This document shows positions 39,588-53,800 of a stretch of DNA of 64,000 nt, one piece after another. The notes beneath the pieces were generated by a model. It worked only from the letters and a program-made list of their open reading frames with translations. It had not been told where the DNA came from and searched no databases. The DNA comes from Takakia lepidozioides (taxonomy: Eukaryota > Streptophyta > Takakiopsida > Takakiales > Takakiaceae). The translations under genes and the position numbers were made by a program. Where the stretch lies: contig CM060731.1 of NCBI GenBank assembly GCA_030704615.1, positions 70,474,756 through 70,538,755 on the forward strand, given 5' to 3'. Within the stretch, counting starts at the first letter, position 1; each line of letters starts with the position of its first letter.

Positions 39588-42500
39588 ATGGCAGGCATTG
39601 GAGGGCTTGTGGGAGGAAGTGCTCTCGATGATGAATTGTGAGTGTTATGCTTGTCTGGGTGTTTGTGCAATATCTCATTGCTTGCTTTGGATGAGGGCAT
39701 AGTCTCTTTCCTTGCCCATGATTGTCTGAATTCTTCTTACTGAATGAAGATGAAATTGCAAGGGTTCGGATACTTTCTTTTCAGTCATGGTGCCTAGCCT
39801 AGGTTTGGGAATTTTATCCTTGTATCTTATAATGGGTAATCATTGTGCACCTTTCTGTGTGCTTCTGGGTTGCTCAACGATTTGTTCTCTGCTGGTTGTC
39901 GTTTCTCCATGCAGGAAGCGAAGCAATGTCGTTCGTCTACGAGGTCTTCCATTCAGTGCCTCTGAGTCGGATATTTCTGATTTCTTCAAAGGATTGGAGA
40001 TGGGGCCTGACGGGGTGGTCATTTGTGTCAATTTTCAAGGTGAGGTGTTCTTCAAAATGTTTGCAAATCTAGGGAGGTTATGAACAATCTTTGGAAGTAC
40101 CTGTGATGAACTTGAGTATGTATCCATCATATCCCCTGTTACTGTTAAGTGGTTGTTGGATGATATTACAGTACAGTTTGTTGTATTGTATTTGTTGCAG
40201 GGAGGTCAACATCTCACGCTCTGCTTTACCTTGGATGTGGCTATGTTTCAACCCTTGGCTATCTCTCAGACGTGATATAAGAGTGTACTAGGCTCTCACA
40301 TTTGTGTGGTTGTTGCAGGGAGGTCAACTGGTCAAGCTTATGTACAGTTTGCAACTGCAGAATTAGCAAACAAAGCTCTCGATCGAAATAGGTTTGTGTA
40401 AAACCCTCTCTAGTTCCCTTTCTGTAATTGTTTGCATGTAGTCCATTGTGCTGATGGTTGAGTGGTTACTATATTCAAATTGTTTTCGACCTTGCGCTGT
40501 CATTTCCTGGAGTGCCATTTAAAATATGGAGAGGGGATTTATGGATCACTAACTCAAATTTATGGTTCATTGGGGATTCAGGCAACACATTGGTAGCCGT
40601 TACATTGAAGTTTTTAAGGGGCATCCGGCAGATATGCAGGTATTCTTAAAATTCATGAGAGGGAAGACCACTTGTGGTGCATGTTGTATGAGAAATTTTT
40701 GTTGAGACTATTGTGGTGGAGTGATTGTGGATGTCACCTTACATTGGTGGCATTTATCTTATTTTTCCATGTCGCTGAGACCAATTTCTATGATAGGGAG
40801 CATTGCGAATGCTGGGCCGAGGAAGTGGAACAGTAAATGGGACTGGTGCTGCTTCTACTGGTGGCATCCTCAACACCGGAATCCCAGGCATGTCTGGCAA
40901 TCCGGACATGCGTTATACTGGCGTTGTGCGCATGCGAGGCATGCCCTACAGGTTTGACTTCTAACTTGAGGCCTGTGACTCTGTTACGCATTTTTTGGAT
41001 AGAACTGAGTGCATTGTATGCCACTCAGCTGACTCTGGGGAGTGGTTGGGTGGGAACAGCTGTACTTCTGCAGACATCACAGCGTTTTTTAAAGGAATGC
41101 AGGTGGTGGCTGATGGGATTTTCTTATGTACCCATGCCGATGGCCGTCCTACAGGCGAAGTGAGTTTTCATTGCCAGGTTTAGGAATGATCTTTGATTTT
41201 TTCAATTTGATTCAGTCCAAGCATGCAACAGATGACCCAGTGAGTAGGATACAAGGTCACCTTGCAAGTGGTGGTGGGTCCGAATTCACATGGGTGCATG
41301 TCGAGTGTCACCCACAATAGGTAAACCCACCTGCAAAACAGGGGTCACGTTGTGGGTAGCCGGGGACTTTGAAGCCTTGAATAGTAGATAGTAGTTATTT
41401 GTTTCCTTTCTTTCCAGTGAGTTCTGTTGCTAGCTAGGACTCTCTGTTGAAACTAAAGGCTTCAGAGCTGTTGGGACCCCCTTAAGCTTTTGAGCATTTT
41501 CAGTTGAGGTCAACTATTCCTCTGAGATAGTTGCATGTGAATGTGACAGACAGACCTCAGGTGTTATTGAATGGACATTCTGTAGTGTGTGGCCTTCCAG
41601 TGGCGGTTGTCAGCTGACCACCTGGTTCTATGTCTAATCATGACAGGCTTTTGTGGAGTTTCTGAATGAGGAAACAGCTGCACGTGCAATGCAGCTACAC
41701 AGAGAACCCATGGGCTCGGTTTGTTTGCGATAATCTGAAGTGTTGTGATGACCTTTCCCTTGATTATAAAATGTGTTAAGGAAGCTCGATAGTCATAGTT
41801 GTGGGTATCTGAAACTGTGATGTTTTAGAATCAGAAGAGGTTCCAAAGGTTTGTGTTGAACTCCTTACTCACATGAATGTGTGTGGTGTTGACAGCGCTA
41901 TGTGGAGCTCTTCCGTAGCACAAAAGGGGAGATGATGACAGCAGTGCAGCAGCGGATGTACGGCATGTTTTCAGGTGTCGGTGGCTTCTCTCAGTTTGGT
42001 GCCGTAAGCCAGGTGAGTTGCATGGGCAAATGTGTGTGAAGATGAAATATGTTGGAGGTTGTCTGCAAGGAACTATAACCTGAGTGGAATGGGGTTAAAG
42101 GCTCTAAGTTTGCATGGCTGAAGCACTAGTGGGGTGATGGTGGGAATGTGTGTGTGCGTGTGTGTTTCAGATCCCGGGAATGATGGGAGCCTTTGGAGTC
42201 CAGGGGTTGACTGGGATGAATGTAGCAGCCATGCAGGCAGCAGGGTTGGGTGGCTTGACTGGGCTGCAAGGCATAGCTGATACATCAGAACACGTTTGCA
42301 TCAAGATGCGAGGGCTACCCTATAATGCTGGGCAGAGAGAAATAATGGATTTTTTTGAGGGATATAACATTTTGCCCAATGGCATTCACATTGTAATGGG
42401 AGCCACAGATCGTCCGACTGGGGAGGCGTTCGTGGAATTCATCTCCTCAGAGGAGACCCAGAGGGGAATGGAGCGCCATCGCCAGAACATTGGTTCCCGC

Positions 42501-43434
42501 TATATAGAGCTATTCAGAGCAACCAAGAGGTAGGTCCTTCCCCTTTCTGTTTTATGAGGGTGCTGACCTTGTTCTAGCTTATGATCCTACCGTTGAGGTG
42601 GGTTTTTTGCATCACTAGAAAAAAGTATCTGGTAGGAAGGGATTCTGTCTGAGCAATTCAAAAACTGTTGCTGTTTTGACGTAGCAGTTTACACGTTACA
42701 TGGGTGTCTTGAAAAGGTGGAGACCCTACCTACTGGTGATATCTTCCTTGCATTTGTGTCTGGGCCTTGGTGTTTGATGTGGAGAGCTACAGCTTTTAGC
42801 TATAATTATGATTGTGTGCCTCCATGCAAGACAGTTCGTACCTTTTTGTGGTAAGTGGAAAGATTTATGCACAAGGCTGCTCAAGTAGTGATGTCAATCA
42901 GGTGGCTCTATTTTATCAACTGTTCTTTGAGGATATCTTGAATGATGACTGATGGAATGTGGTGGTGTAGTGAGATGTTGCTGGCAACTGGTGGATTATC
43001 CAGTTTTGGTTTAGCACAAGCTCTGGATCCCAGTGTCCAACTTCTGCTGTTGCAGCAGCAGGTGCTTCTTCATTCTTTATTACCTACTTGATGGGTTGTT
43101 TCATCATGTCACTGCTGTGGAGATGTGGATACTGCAGACTGGCTGGTCTGGTCTGCTATACCCAGTGTGAGGAAATAGCAACACAAACGTAGTTGAATGG
43201 GTGGGTTTTGGTGTGTAGGCTGCTGCAGGGGCTTTTGGTATGACAGGGCTTATGGGCACCCAAACAGCAGCTAGTAGCTGGACTGATATGCAGAATGCAG
43301 CTGCGGTGGCTGCTAGCTTTTATCAACGCCAAGCCGCTGGCCTTGCTGGGCCCACTTCATCTGTGGCTGCTGTGACATCATTCGATTCATCGTCATCTAG
43401 CAAAATTCGGGGCCTCCCATATAGGACATCGGTA
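39588..43434 (+). CDS. hnRNP F/H / ESRP (fusilli)-type multi-qRRM RNA-binding protein; 3' end unresolved
   Basis: Exons in phase: 39588-39637, 39915-40039, 40319-40391, 40582-40639, 40797-40951, 41060-41159, 41647-41718, 41896-42012, 42171-42529. They give 369 residues: MAGIGGLVGG, then three quasi-RRMs. qRRM1 is VVRLRGLPFSASESDISDFF to HIGSRYIEVFKG. qRRM2 is VVRMRGMPYSCTSADITAFF to PMGSRYVELFRS. qRRM3 is CIKMRGLPYNAGQREIMDFF to NIGSRYIELFRATKR. The RGLPF/IGSRYIE pairs are diagnostic of the GRSF1/hnRNP-H/ESRP family of splicing regulators. A further exon (43219-43432) has a Gln/Ala-rich linker and the start of qRRM4 (KIRGLPYRTS). It does not join 42529 in phase, so a small exon in between is missed, and the end of qRRM4 was not found. 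The protein may be truncated at its 3' end. Confidence 0.82.
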
Positions 43435-44848
43435 TGAAGCTTTCTATACCTCTTCTTGTTTTGAACAAGTAATTTATGCACACTTGAGTGTCTTGAAAGT
43501 TGTATGTGCTTCCATTTTTTCCTTTTAGAGTTTTGAGATTATGGGAGGTGTGCTGAGGGTGATGTGGGGTGGTGTTAATGTGTTGCAGACATGACAGATT
43601 TTATTGCTGCAAACTATTCACTAAAGGACTCTTTTGGGTTATATGTTGGAGCTTTGGGAAGCGATCCTGACAGATGAGAACCATCTCTGCAAAAAGAACA
43701 CGAGACTTTTATGACAAGTTTTCTGTATATCATATTAGCTTCTTTGGCTCCCTGTGGCTTAGTGCCTGTGCAAATGATTTTCACATGGAGCATAGGAGGT
43801 TATGTCGCCCTAGCTTCGTCAGTCATCTCTGGAAAATTGTGATTAAGTTGGTGATAAATGGTTCAAATACTTCAATTCCCGGTTCTAAATGCTGTCCTTT
43901 TATTGATGTGCTTTGTATGGTGCACTTATCTAGTATAGCAGGGTGATCTGGATGGTGAGGATTCCACCAGGGCTTCAATTCACCATTTGACATCAAAGGG
44001 GTTGGTGACCATGACAGATTTGCATGGTCTTTGTCCATAAACCAAAGCAAAAGTTTCAGCCTGTTAAAAGTATTTATAATCTTATGCACTCTGTTGATTT
44101 GGTAATATAAAGTACTTTCATCTCCAATCTGGAAGGATGTCCAGTCTTGTTGAGCTGCCTCTGTTAGTTTATTCATGATACTAATTATTGTAAATGTAAT
44201 GACATGTCTTATGATTGTCTATTTGTGGGTATCAGAGGAAAGAGCCATGTCCATTGTCACCCAGAGTTAGGAAGTTCAGGAGTTGAAAATATTCAGGATG
44301 TGGACACACTGAAGGTAGGAATAAGCAGATTTCACATTGTATTGCATCTGAGATGCATAATGGTTTGCACAGGTTTTGGTGGTCTCATGGAGAAGTTTCA
44401 AGTCTTTAGAAATGTTAAATCATCCGCGAGTTGTAAGATAATTGGATTCCCTTAATTGGATTCCCTCAATCGGGACAGATACATTGAAAACTTACTAAGA
44501 TTATGGGGTGTAGTTTTTGGAATTTATCCCTCCACAGCTCAAATACAACGCCATTTTTGGAGGTGTTGTGTGCTTTGTCTACATCCCACCTTCACAGTGG
44601 GTGCATTCCATCATGAAGTTCATAAAAGGACAATATCTGCAGTAAGACAATTTGTAGCACTACTGTGGTAAGAAATGATCTTTCAAGAATATTGAGCAGA
44701 TTCCTGTTACAGAGAAGCACAACATGATTACATGGGCAACCAAATGAGCTCAGTTTCAATGGGATTTCCGAATATCTCTCTTGGATCGAAAGAGCTAGGA
44801 CAATCAATGCATCATCAACATCACGAGACGTAATTTGACTCGAAACCC
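43435..44848. other. Convergent intergenic region, nothing recognised
   Basis: A possible exon fragment of the qRRM gene follows a TGTTGCAG acceptor near 43590 (DMTDFIAANYSLKDSFGLYV in one frame) but does not fit the preceding phase. The rest has only stop-rich frames. Confidence 0.35.
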
Positions 44849-47800
44849 TCAGTCAGTGGAAACTACAGAAAAGGCTACTTGCAAATCATTTGAGGTACCA
44901 GATATGTACATCCTATGAGAGTATAACATCTGCTTATCTCTGTGACTTCCAGCCCTCTGTTTCCTATCTCGATGCTGATACACATTTGTAGATTGGTTAC
45001 AGCACCAGAAGATAACTTCCCGGACAAGAGGTTCATGTCCATTCAAAAAATTGCCCATACGTATACTTTTCCTCCAAGTCTGTGTCTGATTTAATGGAGA
45101 AAACAAGCTTGCCACCACTTCCCTTTCATTTGCAGCCTCCATCTGACCTCCTTCCTGACAGCATACATAAAATATTGGTTCATTACCTAATATCTCCAGA
45201 TTGCAACAACACATGCAGCATCGCAGGTGAAAAAGCAAGAACCAAATGAACTGTTCGAGGGAGAGATTGTAGGAAAAACCTTCCATTGGCCAGGAGTAGA
45301 TACAGCTCCAACAGGCACCCTTGCAGGAGGGAATCGGGTTGGTTCCAGACGCTGATTCAGAAATGCAGCAAGCAACCTGGGGGCACCCTGTAGCTTCTTC
45401 ACAAGCGAACTTGTGAAGATAACATTGGCCTCTACTCTCTCAAACACTGCACACAATCGCAGGAGATCGTTGTGCCAATCAACCATGCCTTCTGGCGTAT
45501 GCTCATCTGTCCCATTTGCGCACCCCATGGTCAGGTCTCTGGAGTCATATGACCAGAAAAGCAAGGATATGCAGGTCCTGACATGGCTATCAGAACTACA
45601 ACGACGGTTTGTCTAAATACAGATGAAAATACACCACCATACACCCAGCTACAGGTGGGGTCATCATGAAGAATGAATCACTTTTGAATTGATCTGTAAA
45701 GCTGCAGCAGTCCTGTGTGTAGAACCTAAAGGCCAGCCTTAAAGAGGGAAAAGCTCTTAAACATGCCTCGCACTTGTGCAAGGCTCTGGCCTAAGGTAAA
45801 ACTCTAATGTGTTCCCTGACACACAGGCCATGTAGATATGTAGATAATCACTTTTCCCAGAAACTATTTGAAGACCTCAGATTGCTTACACAGGAAGGGC
45901 CAAGAAAAATTAGCAAGGTGTGCACCTGATTTCTTTAGCATATCTAGAGAGGGGAGGACAGAACTCATGGATGCAAACAGCTCATCCAGCTCCCATTTCA
46001 CAGGTTGAATCATATAGTCAGTCACAGTTCGCTTCAAGGCATCAGCTGCCACCAAAAATGCAGTGCTCAACATCTGTGCCAATAGCTGCTGTGGTCGCAC
46101 TGTGTCCAAATAGTGCATAACCTGCACCATTGGCACCTCAAATTTATTTTAGCTCCAGCCTCCAATGGTCCATGCAGAAAGAGCCATTCTTTGCAAAAGA
46201 GGCTGTACCTTTTCCCCTTCACGAGTGTGGTCAAATAGAGGCTTTTGGTCAGCTGCAGCACATGCATCAACACTGTCCCAAATTCGGGCCCATGAATTGC
46301 CGGGCTTCGACATGCGTTCAGATAGTTTGCCTCTTCCACTGCTTCCAGCCTGATCATGTCCAGAGGTGCTGGACTGCGCAATCTCCCCATCTGGCAAGCC
46401 AACCGTATCTAACCAGTCGCGTGGGGAATGCCACCGAACAAAATCTTCCAGTACGGCTCCTGGATTTGCTGCCTTGAATGCCGCCATATCTAACAGGCAC
46501 AACAATGTATTGCAATCCATGAACCAGGGCATATAGCATCTGGGACGTCCAATCCTCAACTATTTTTATTTCTTCATCTCCCATCAACCTTCCCCTTTGT
46601 ATGCAGGGCATGAACTCTACATGTATGGCTGCTCAACCCATCTTTCTGTCTCCCTGTACAACATGAAGGGAGGAAACGTATGTCCCCTCAATCCAAAATA
46701 GCACCCAAAACTGGCAGTCCACCGTCAATCTGCTCGTCTCATAATTAACACCCATCTGCTATCATATTTGTCCTTTACCCAGGGAAGCTCCTCTATAATA
46801 AGATTAAATGGTGGTGGTTATACATAGAACCTACCTGAGGCAAGGATTTCACTTTGGAGACGAGCACGAGCCATTTTTTGCTGCCAAAACTCTTCCACGT
46901 AAGAGAGATCGTTCATACACAAGACACTCTCCATCCACACTCAGTCTTCAGTTGCATATGCTCCTAACTCATTCAGCATTGAGCTCTCTCCTACTCTTAC
47001 AGACAAAAAAGTCATTAGCTTTCAAATTCTGTGAGAAGCCACATGCTTCTGATCCCTGGTCCATTACAGGCAAGCTGTGGCTTCTTGCTGCAAGTCACAC
47101 TAGCCGCCAGAAATGCAGGCAATCAAACTTACAGATGGGGACTTGTGCAATGTGGCAAGTGCTTGCTCACGCTCCTGTAGCATATCCTCTGTCATGATAG
47201 GCGGTTTCTGCTCACATCACAAATGAGCCAATACAGACATACAGTTGGATAATACAGGGGTAATACTCACATGAATTCTGTGTAAAACATAACCAGCATG
47301 GAACTTTAGATCAAGTAAATTAGGACAAATAACCTGCGTGATAGGGGCATGCAAGCTCTGAGAGACGTTGAGCAACATCAGATTTCCCACTGGACCGTTT
47401 GACCCTCTCCGCTCTTCTCCATTCAATCCCAAAGGCTCTGTGATTGGAAGTGTAAGGCTTGCCGATAGCCTCTCATGCTGTGTGTCTTCCTGAGGACTGT
47501 TCAATCATTGCAACAAAACTCCATGACTCAGAGAATACTAAATCTGCACTTCAAGAACAAGACTTTTTCCGTCCCCAGTCAAAACACAGGACCACAAGAG
47601 AAACTAATCAAACCCCAGATGCTGAACGAATACAGTGTGCCAGAGAAAGGAATTTCCCTGTTCCTTGCAGAAAAAGAATGAGATAAAGCAAGAAATTAAT
47701 CTGTTACATCTGAGAGAGAGAGAGAGAGGATGTACTCATAACACACTGTTTGCCATAGCCTTCTGGCCACAGACCCTGCGCCCAGTTTGGGTGGAACGAG

Positions 47801-50800
47801 AGGGAACAGCCAGCACCTTTGTGAGGAGCTCACTCCAGTAGTAGGACATACCTTTATATACATACTTAGTTTGGGCTTTCCGGATTTCCTCTAGAAAGCC
47901 CTTCACACAAGCATCGATCTGCTGTATGTGAGCTGCCCCGGAAATTTCCAATAGGGCCAGGGCTTTAGGCTCGTCCTTGAGATTTTGAAATTTGGTGAAA
48001 GGATGGCATAGGGAATGTATTCCTATGACATTGTTTGCAGTAGCCTTGTGGCCAAAGACCCCGCTCTGGGCAGAACAAAAGGAACAGACACTACCTTTGT
48101 GAGGGGCTCACTCCGGTAGTGGGACTTACCTCGGTATTAACAATTAGTTCGGGCTTTCCAGGTACCCTCAAGAAAGCCCTTCACACGAGCATCAATCTGC
48201 TGTGCATGAGCTGCCCAGCAGGGGTCAGGACTTTAGGCTCAGCCTAAAAAATTTCGAAGTTGATGGACAGAGGTGCAAGAACAATGTTCTTGATGTTCCT
48301 GAAGAGGGTCACTCTCTGGTGAGAATGCTCTGGAGAATGTATCAGAAAATGGATATTGTCTGCAGGAAATTACAACCTCATTTTCCTCTCTGCATCTGTT
48401 TATTGTTCAAAGGCAGGCTCCCCGCCCTGAGTTTTAATTTCAGTCTAGTGCCGAGGGCAGGTGGGCCCTTAAGGTCATCCTTAAGGTCCTCGCCAATGTC
48501 ACAGACTGGAAACAAGTTCAGGCACATTTTATGCCCAACTTCATCAGAGAGAGAATGTACTCATAAGACGTTGTTCGCCGTAGCCTTGTGGCCATTGACC
48601 CCGCGCCCAGTTTGAGCAGAAAACAAAGGGACAGGAACTATCTTTTTCAGGGGTTGACGCCGGTAGTGTGACTTACCTTGCAACAAATGGTTGATCCAAG
48701 TTTTCCAGATATCCCTAGAAATCCCTTCATACGAACATCAAACTGCGTTGTGTGATTTGCCCAATAACTAGACCCCCAAAGGGCCTGGGCTGTTGGCTCA
48801 GCCTCGAGGTTTTCAAAGTTGGTAAACAGTGGTACAGGAACAACTCCCTTGATGGATTTGAAGAGGGTGTCTCTCTGGTGAGAGTACCCAGGACAATGAA
48901 TCAGAAAGTGGATATTGTCTTCAGGTTGCCCACAAATTTGCAATCCCCCTTTCCTCTCTGCATCTGTTTCCTGTTCAAAGGTAGGCTTCCTGCCCTCAGT
49001 TTAATTTCAGTCTAGTGCCGAGAGTGAGTGGACCCTTGAGGTCATCCATGATGGCCTCACCCATGTCACGGAATGGTCATTAGAATGTACTCATAAGACG
49101 TTCTTTGCGTAGCCTTCTGGCCATTGACTCCGCGCCCAGTTTGAGCGGAACACAAAGGGACAGAAACTACCTTTGTCAGGGGCTGACACCGGTAGTATGA
49201 CTTACCTTGGAACATACAATTGATCCGAGATATCCTCTAAAAATACCTTTACACAAGCATCAATCTGCTGGTGTGACTTGCCCATAACTCGGCCCAAAAA
49301 GGGCCTGGGCTTTTGGCTCAGCCTCAAGATTTTCAAACTTGGACTGGATCATTAGAGAGAGAGAGAGAGAAGAGATTAGCCATTTGTTTATTGAGAAGCC
49401 TCCACACTGTGACTGTGGCTGATCGGTCTTGTTGGCTATGCATATCTTCAAATTTGGGCATCATGTCATTTGGGCATAGAGTTGTTGTACAGTTAGATCA
49501 GTTTGCACTCATGCTTACAGAGAAGAATACCGTCATGAATTTGGATGCTGGTTGGGGTGGCATTTAGATGAGATCTCACCTTCCAGCACCAGTTGAGTGC
49601 TTTTGAGGACTCTGAGTTTTTGGCGTGTTGACAACCGGAGCTTCTAAGGCCTGGAGGTCTGTGGCACCAACCTCAAATGATCCCTGCAGTTCAACGCATA
49701 CTCTTAGGAATGTCCTTGTGGCTTCACTTGTCCCCCTATTTTGTACCCACTTTGTTTGTTTAAGGGTTGTAACATACCTCCTTTCCATCTTCTTGCTGTG
49801 GACCTGCTGTGATGTCGTCTGCTACATGCGGTCTGGCTGCTCTGTGCGTAATACATACTGCAAGCTGGCCACATGCCGCTACTTCTGTTAATAGGACAAA
49901 TTAGTCTCAAGGAAAGTGCAAGTTTATTGTCCAAGAACTCCCAGCTGCTGACATGAATGGAGAAGTGTACCACAATGGGCGATAGCCGCTTATCACAATT
50001 CATTCTCTGACACCAAACCATTCTAAATAAGATCTGGCCTGCCCCTAACATCGAAGAGTGAAATCCTTGGAAAGGATGACCCAGATGGTAGCTAGAGACT
50101 CAACAAGAGCAACACGAGGATAAATAAATAAAAAATAGCTGGCCTGCTGGGTTCTATCAGCTCCTAGTGTATGCAAGCAAGGTTAACAGCATATGGACAC
50201 AAGGCTTTACCATCCTATGCTGAAACCACTGCAGATTTCATATCACTTTTTCTCAAATTAGCACATGCAGTGTGCAACCCTAAGCATCTTCAGGGAGTTG
50301 TGTACATGGTAAGTATGGCGTGCCATGCGTATGTGACTTCCATAGCAGCTGGTGCACAGTACATAGGTGAGGGATAAACACCAGTTGCAGTTTTTGATGC
50401 AGCAAACAAGCTGTGAAGTCTGGTGGTGCATCAGGTGACACCCTTGGCAATGGCTGCTCCTCATCCCAGCACCAGCGCACCTCACGCACGAACTCAATCC
50501 ACAAGACTGCAATTGCTGGTCCCCCACTCTTTTCTCAGCATTATTACTCGATAGATACCCCCACCATTGAGCAGAAGTAAAGCTAACGTTGTAAAGATAC
50601 TCAAAGCCTATCATCAGTACCTGTAGCCCTTCTGAGACATCCTCTGCAACCGCTGAAATATTCTTTGATGTGTCCTTGAAAATCCATAGAAACATCCAGT
50701 CATAGTGGTGTTATGTCACAGTCAAACACCAACAAATATGAGAAGGCACTGAAAAACATACCACGGATGTTACAAGTACCAAACCGTAGAGCATGGAGGC

Positions 50801-53800
50801 AAAATCGAGCAAAGAGAGAATCTGGCGGTGCTCCTTTAACACCATCAGCATACTGATGATCCATCCCTCCGTTTCCAGAAGTCAATGGTGCTGCAACACA
50901 GCCAAGGACACCTGGATCTCAGTGACCTGACTCATCAAATACCATATGGTCAGAACTCCATCATTTTCATGTAAATGCCTTCAAATTCGATTGGCAAGGG
51001 AGTAACACTCCCACTAATCACAGTTGTATGCTAATAGCACATGGTATACATGTCCTGTTCAGAAGAAGGTCCAGGTGCTAAACTGTCAATCACAACAACA
51101 GTAACATGCTATCGGCCATCTGAAGCAATCCCCTCCCTTCATTCTGTCTCTCTGGCTCTGGTCCATAAAAGTACTAGAAAAAGCTGGGTGAGGCTCCCAT
51201 AAGAAAAGGACCCACTCATGAAAGCAGTACTAGAGTCTTTACAGGATATTGTGGATACGTCTACAGACAAATAGTAGTTCAAAGTAGAGGTTCCGGCACA
51301 CCTGACTGAAACAGATCTTTGAGAATGCGATCCAGGACAGTTGGAGGAGGAACTGTCAAAGACTGTGTGACATGTTGGATACCTGGCTTATCTGCTGCAT
51401 TTGTAAAATAAAGTTGCATCAGTCCCTGCAGACATTCACCTACTATTCAAAAGCCAGTGTGCAAGCTGTAATGGATGGCATTAAAGGGGTATAACAACTG
51501 GAAAGCTCAGAAGAATACTACAATGAAAAAGGATGGTAATTTCACCAGCTGCAAAGTCCTCCAAGAACTCAGCTTCACAGGACACATGAAAGGTATGTAC
51601 TAGTGCTCGAAGCCGCCCAGCAAAACCAGCATCCTCTTGTTGCACGTTCCCCCTTCACATATGAACCCTTCATGTGATGTTCTACTTTTTCTGGACCCAG
51701 ATGTCGAGCTCATGTTGAAGCATATGGCTGTAAATATATCACTACACACTGCCTCTGTAGCTGTTTGTTTAACTATGCCTTGCTTTAGAAGTATAATAAT
51801 TATTAAAGTTCAACAAACCACAACAAAACTTTGCATGTCATTGTTTTCTCAAGCACATATCAGCCTTCTTAGCTAATCACAGAATACCACCCATAGGGAT
51901 GAAGTGCCCAGCTTACTGATCCTTGGCTGTGACTAAGGTTAGCAACCAGTTGTCAGCTTCCAGAGTTGACAAGTTTTCATACTCTGCCATCTCCATTGAA
52001 TTCCTTACTTTCCGCTTGGTCCATGTGGTGATGAGCTCAAATCCTGCACCCAAGTTGGGCATCACCCAGGTACTTTCTTCTGGCTTTCCATTATCTTGAC
52101 ATCAAAGTAACAAAGATGTGACCAAAGAACTGTGATATCCCCATTTCCAAGAACATGCATCTGAGCACATTGATAGAAACTGCATATGGATTGCCGTTTG
52201 TGTGGCTCTCAAACACCTGGTTGCAGAAAGAAATTTCACATTCTTGAAGGGGAACACAATTTCTCCTACTTTGCACAAGTCCAAGCCGAACATGTTGGTG
52301 GAGATCAGGCTGTCCCAACAGGTCGAACACATGAACTTGATGTAATTGCATTTGCTTCTACATCAGTTGAGTATTATGCCTTTGCAAGAATGTAGAAGAA
52401 CTCCAACCTTCTATTTGGGAGAAAACCAATTAGCTAAGTATAACTGTACTTCTGTAGTACAACTACATACCTGTGATGGCCTTGAAGAGCTACTAAGATC
52501 CAGAGCCTCACTAGAAAATAACTAGGGTAAAAACATGTCACTTTTGAGAACTATAGAAGGATTCTACATACTTTTGGGGTGTACCTTTGACTGGATCTTC
52601 CACAGAATGCCACTCAGCCCAGGGGCAATCCTCATCCCAGGCTATGTCATCCGCCATGTCACCATCAAAATTGGCAATGGGTTCAGCATTGCCAGTTTCA
52701 AGGTATTCAAAGCCGGGCATAGGTGTCCGGTATGTTAAGCGCATGGTAAACTCCACTTCAAAGTTTGGAACTGCTATGGCACCTGCTGTCTTGAATGCCT
52801 TTCCACCAGATAGGATCAACACATATCAGCCTTTGCTCCTGCTATGATTCACATAAGAATCTTGCACACAGTAACTGCCACATTCCTCAAACGGCACATG
52901 CATGCAACAAAGCACCACCTCATGCGTATATGCACATGAGACAGACAGGGTGGGTCAGTTTATACCACTTTAGAGACGAAAAGGTCATGTAGACCCTCCA
53001 GATGCATGAACCTGACTGGTACCCAGCTCCCAATGCGATCTGTCTCATATCGAGCAGAGTAGGTCTTGGTGCCTTGTATGCCCTGATATGCTTTGCGAGT
53101 CGGATCATGTACTGGTACAAATGCTGGCAATTCACTGTGACACACCACATATGTCAGTACGCACACAAAATTTGATCTCTTTGTCTGTCATTTATCATTA
53201 TTTAGGAGATTGCTTACATCGTCAAGTATCTACATGCATGTGTGACCATCAGAATGAAGTGTGCTGTACATTCTCGACTTGCATTCGGAAGGGAACTAAT
53301 AAAAGAGTCTGGTCTTGACCTTGTCAGGATCAGACCATTAACATCAACAAGTAAAGCAGAAATTAGCTGCTGCCACTCATTGAATTTATCACCCCAGTGG
53401 ATGTGGACAGGCATACTCAACCATGATGCTAGCTAGCACTTGAAAGGTAGATCTGACATTGACTAATATTGACAACAGAATATGTACAACCTGCCACAAT
53501 TGGAGAGAGCAACAGCAACAGTGCTTAGAAGCAGTGTCGCCTCTGGAGCATCAAGCACTACGCCGCTCATGCTTATAGGAGACAGTATCTGCATACAGAC
53601 ACCTTCTCATTAGACAAAGGACTTTGCATCCTTTTCTGTCTCACCTTTGGAGCACCAGCTCTACCTTGAAGCCCAGTGCACAAAGCTTATGCATAGTTTG
53701 GACAGAGCAGACGGGCGGGCACCTATCTCAAAGGCTTGACTCACCAGTGACACTCACTTGAAAAATAAATATTGATCTTGTTTATTTAGAAATCTTATAA

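Noticed and set aside
43823-44176. 117-aa minus frame as a retroelement or gene
   Set aside because: No known motif, stops around it, and no splice sites linking it to RAB3GAP1, whose stop is at 44849.
53214-53420. Open frame within RAB3GAP1 as an exon
   Set aside because: The flanking exons 53491-53588 and 52969-53134 join each other in phase with the correct family sequence, so this is intron.
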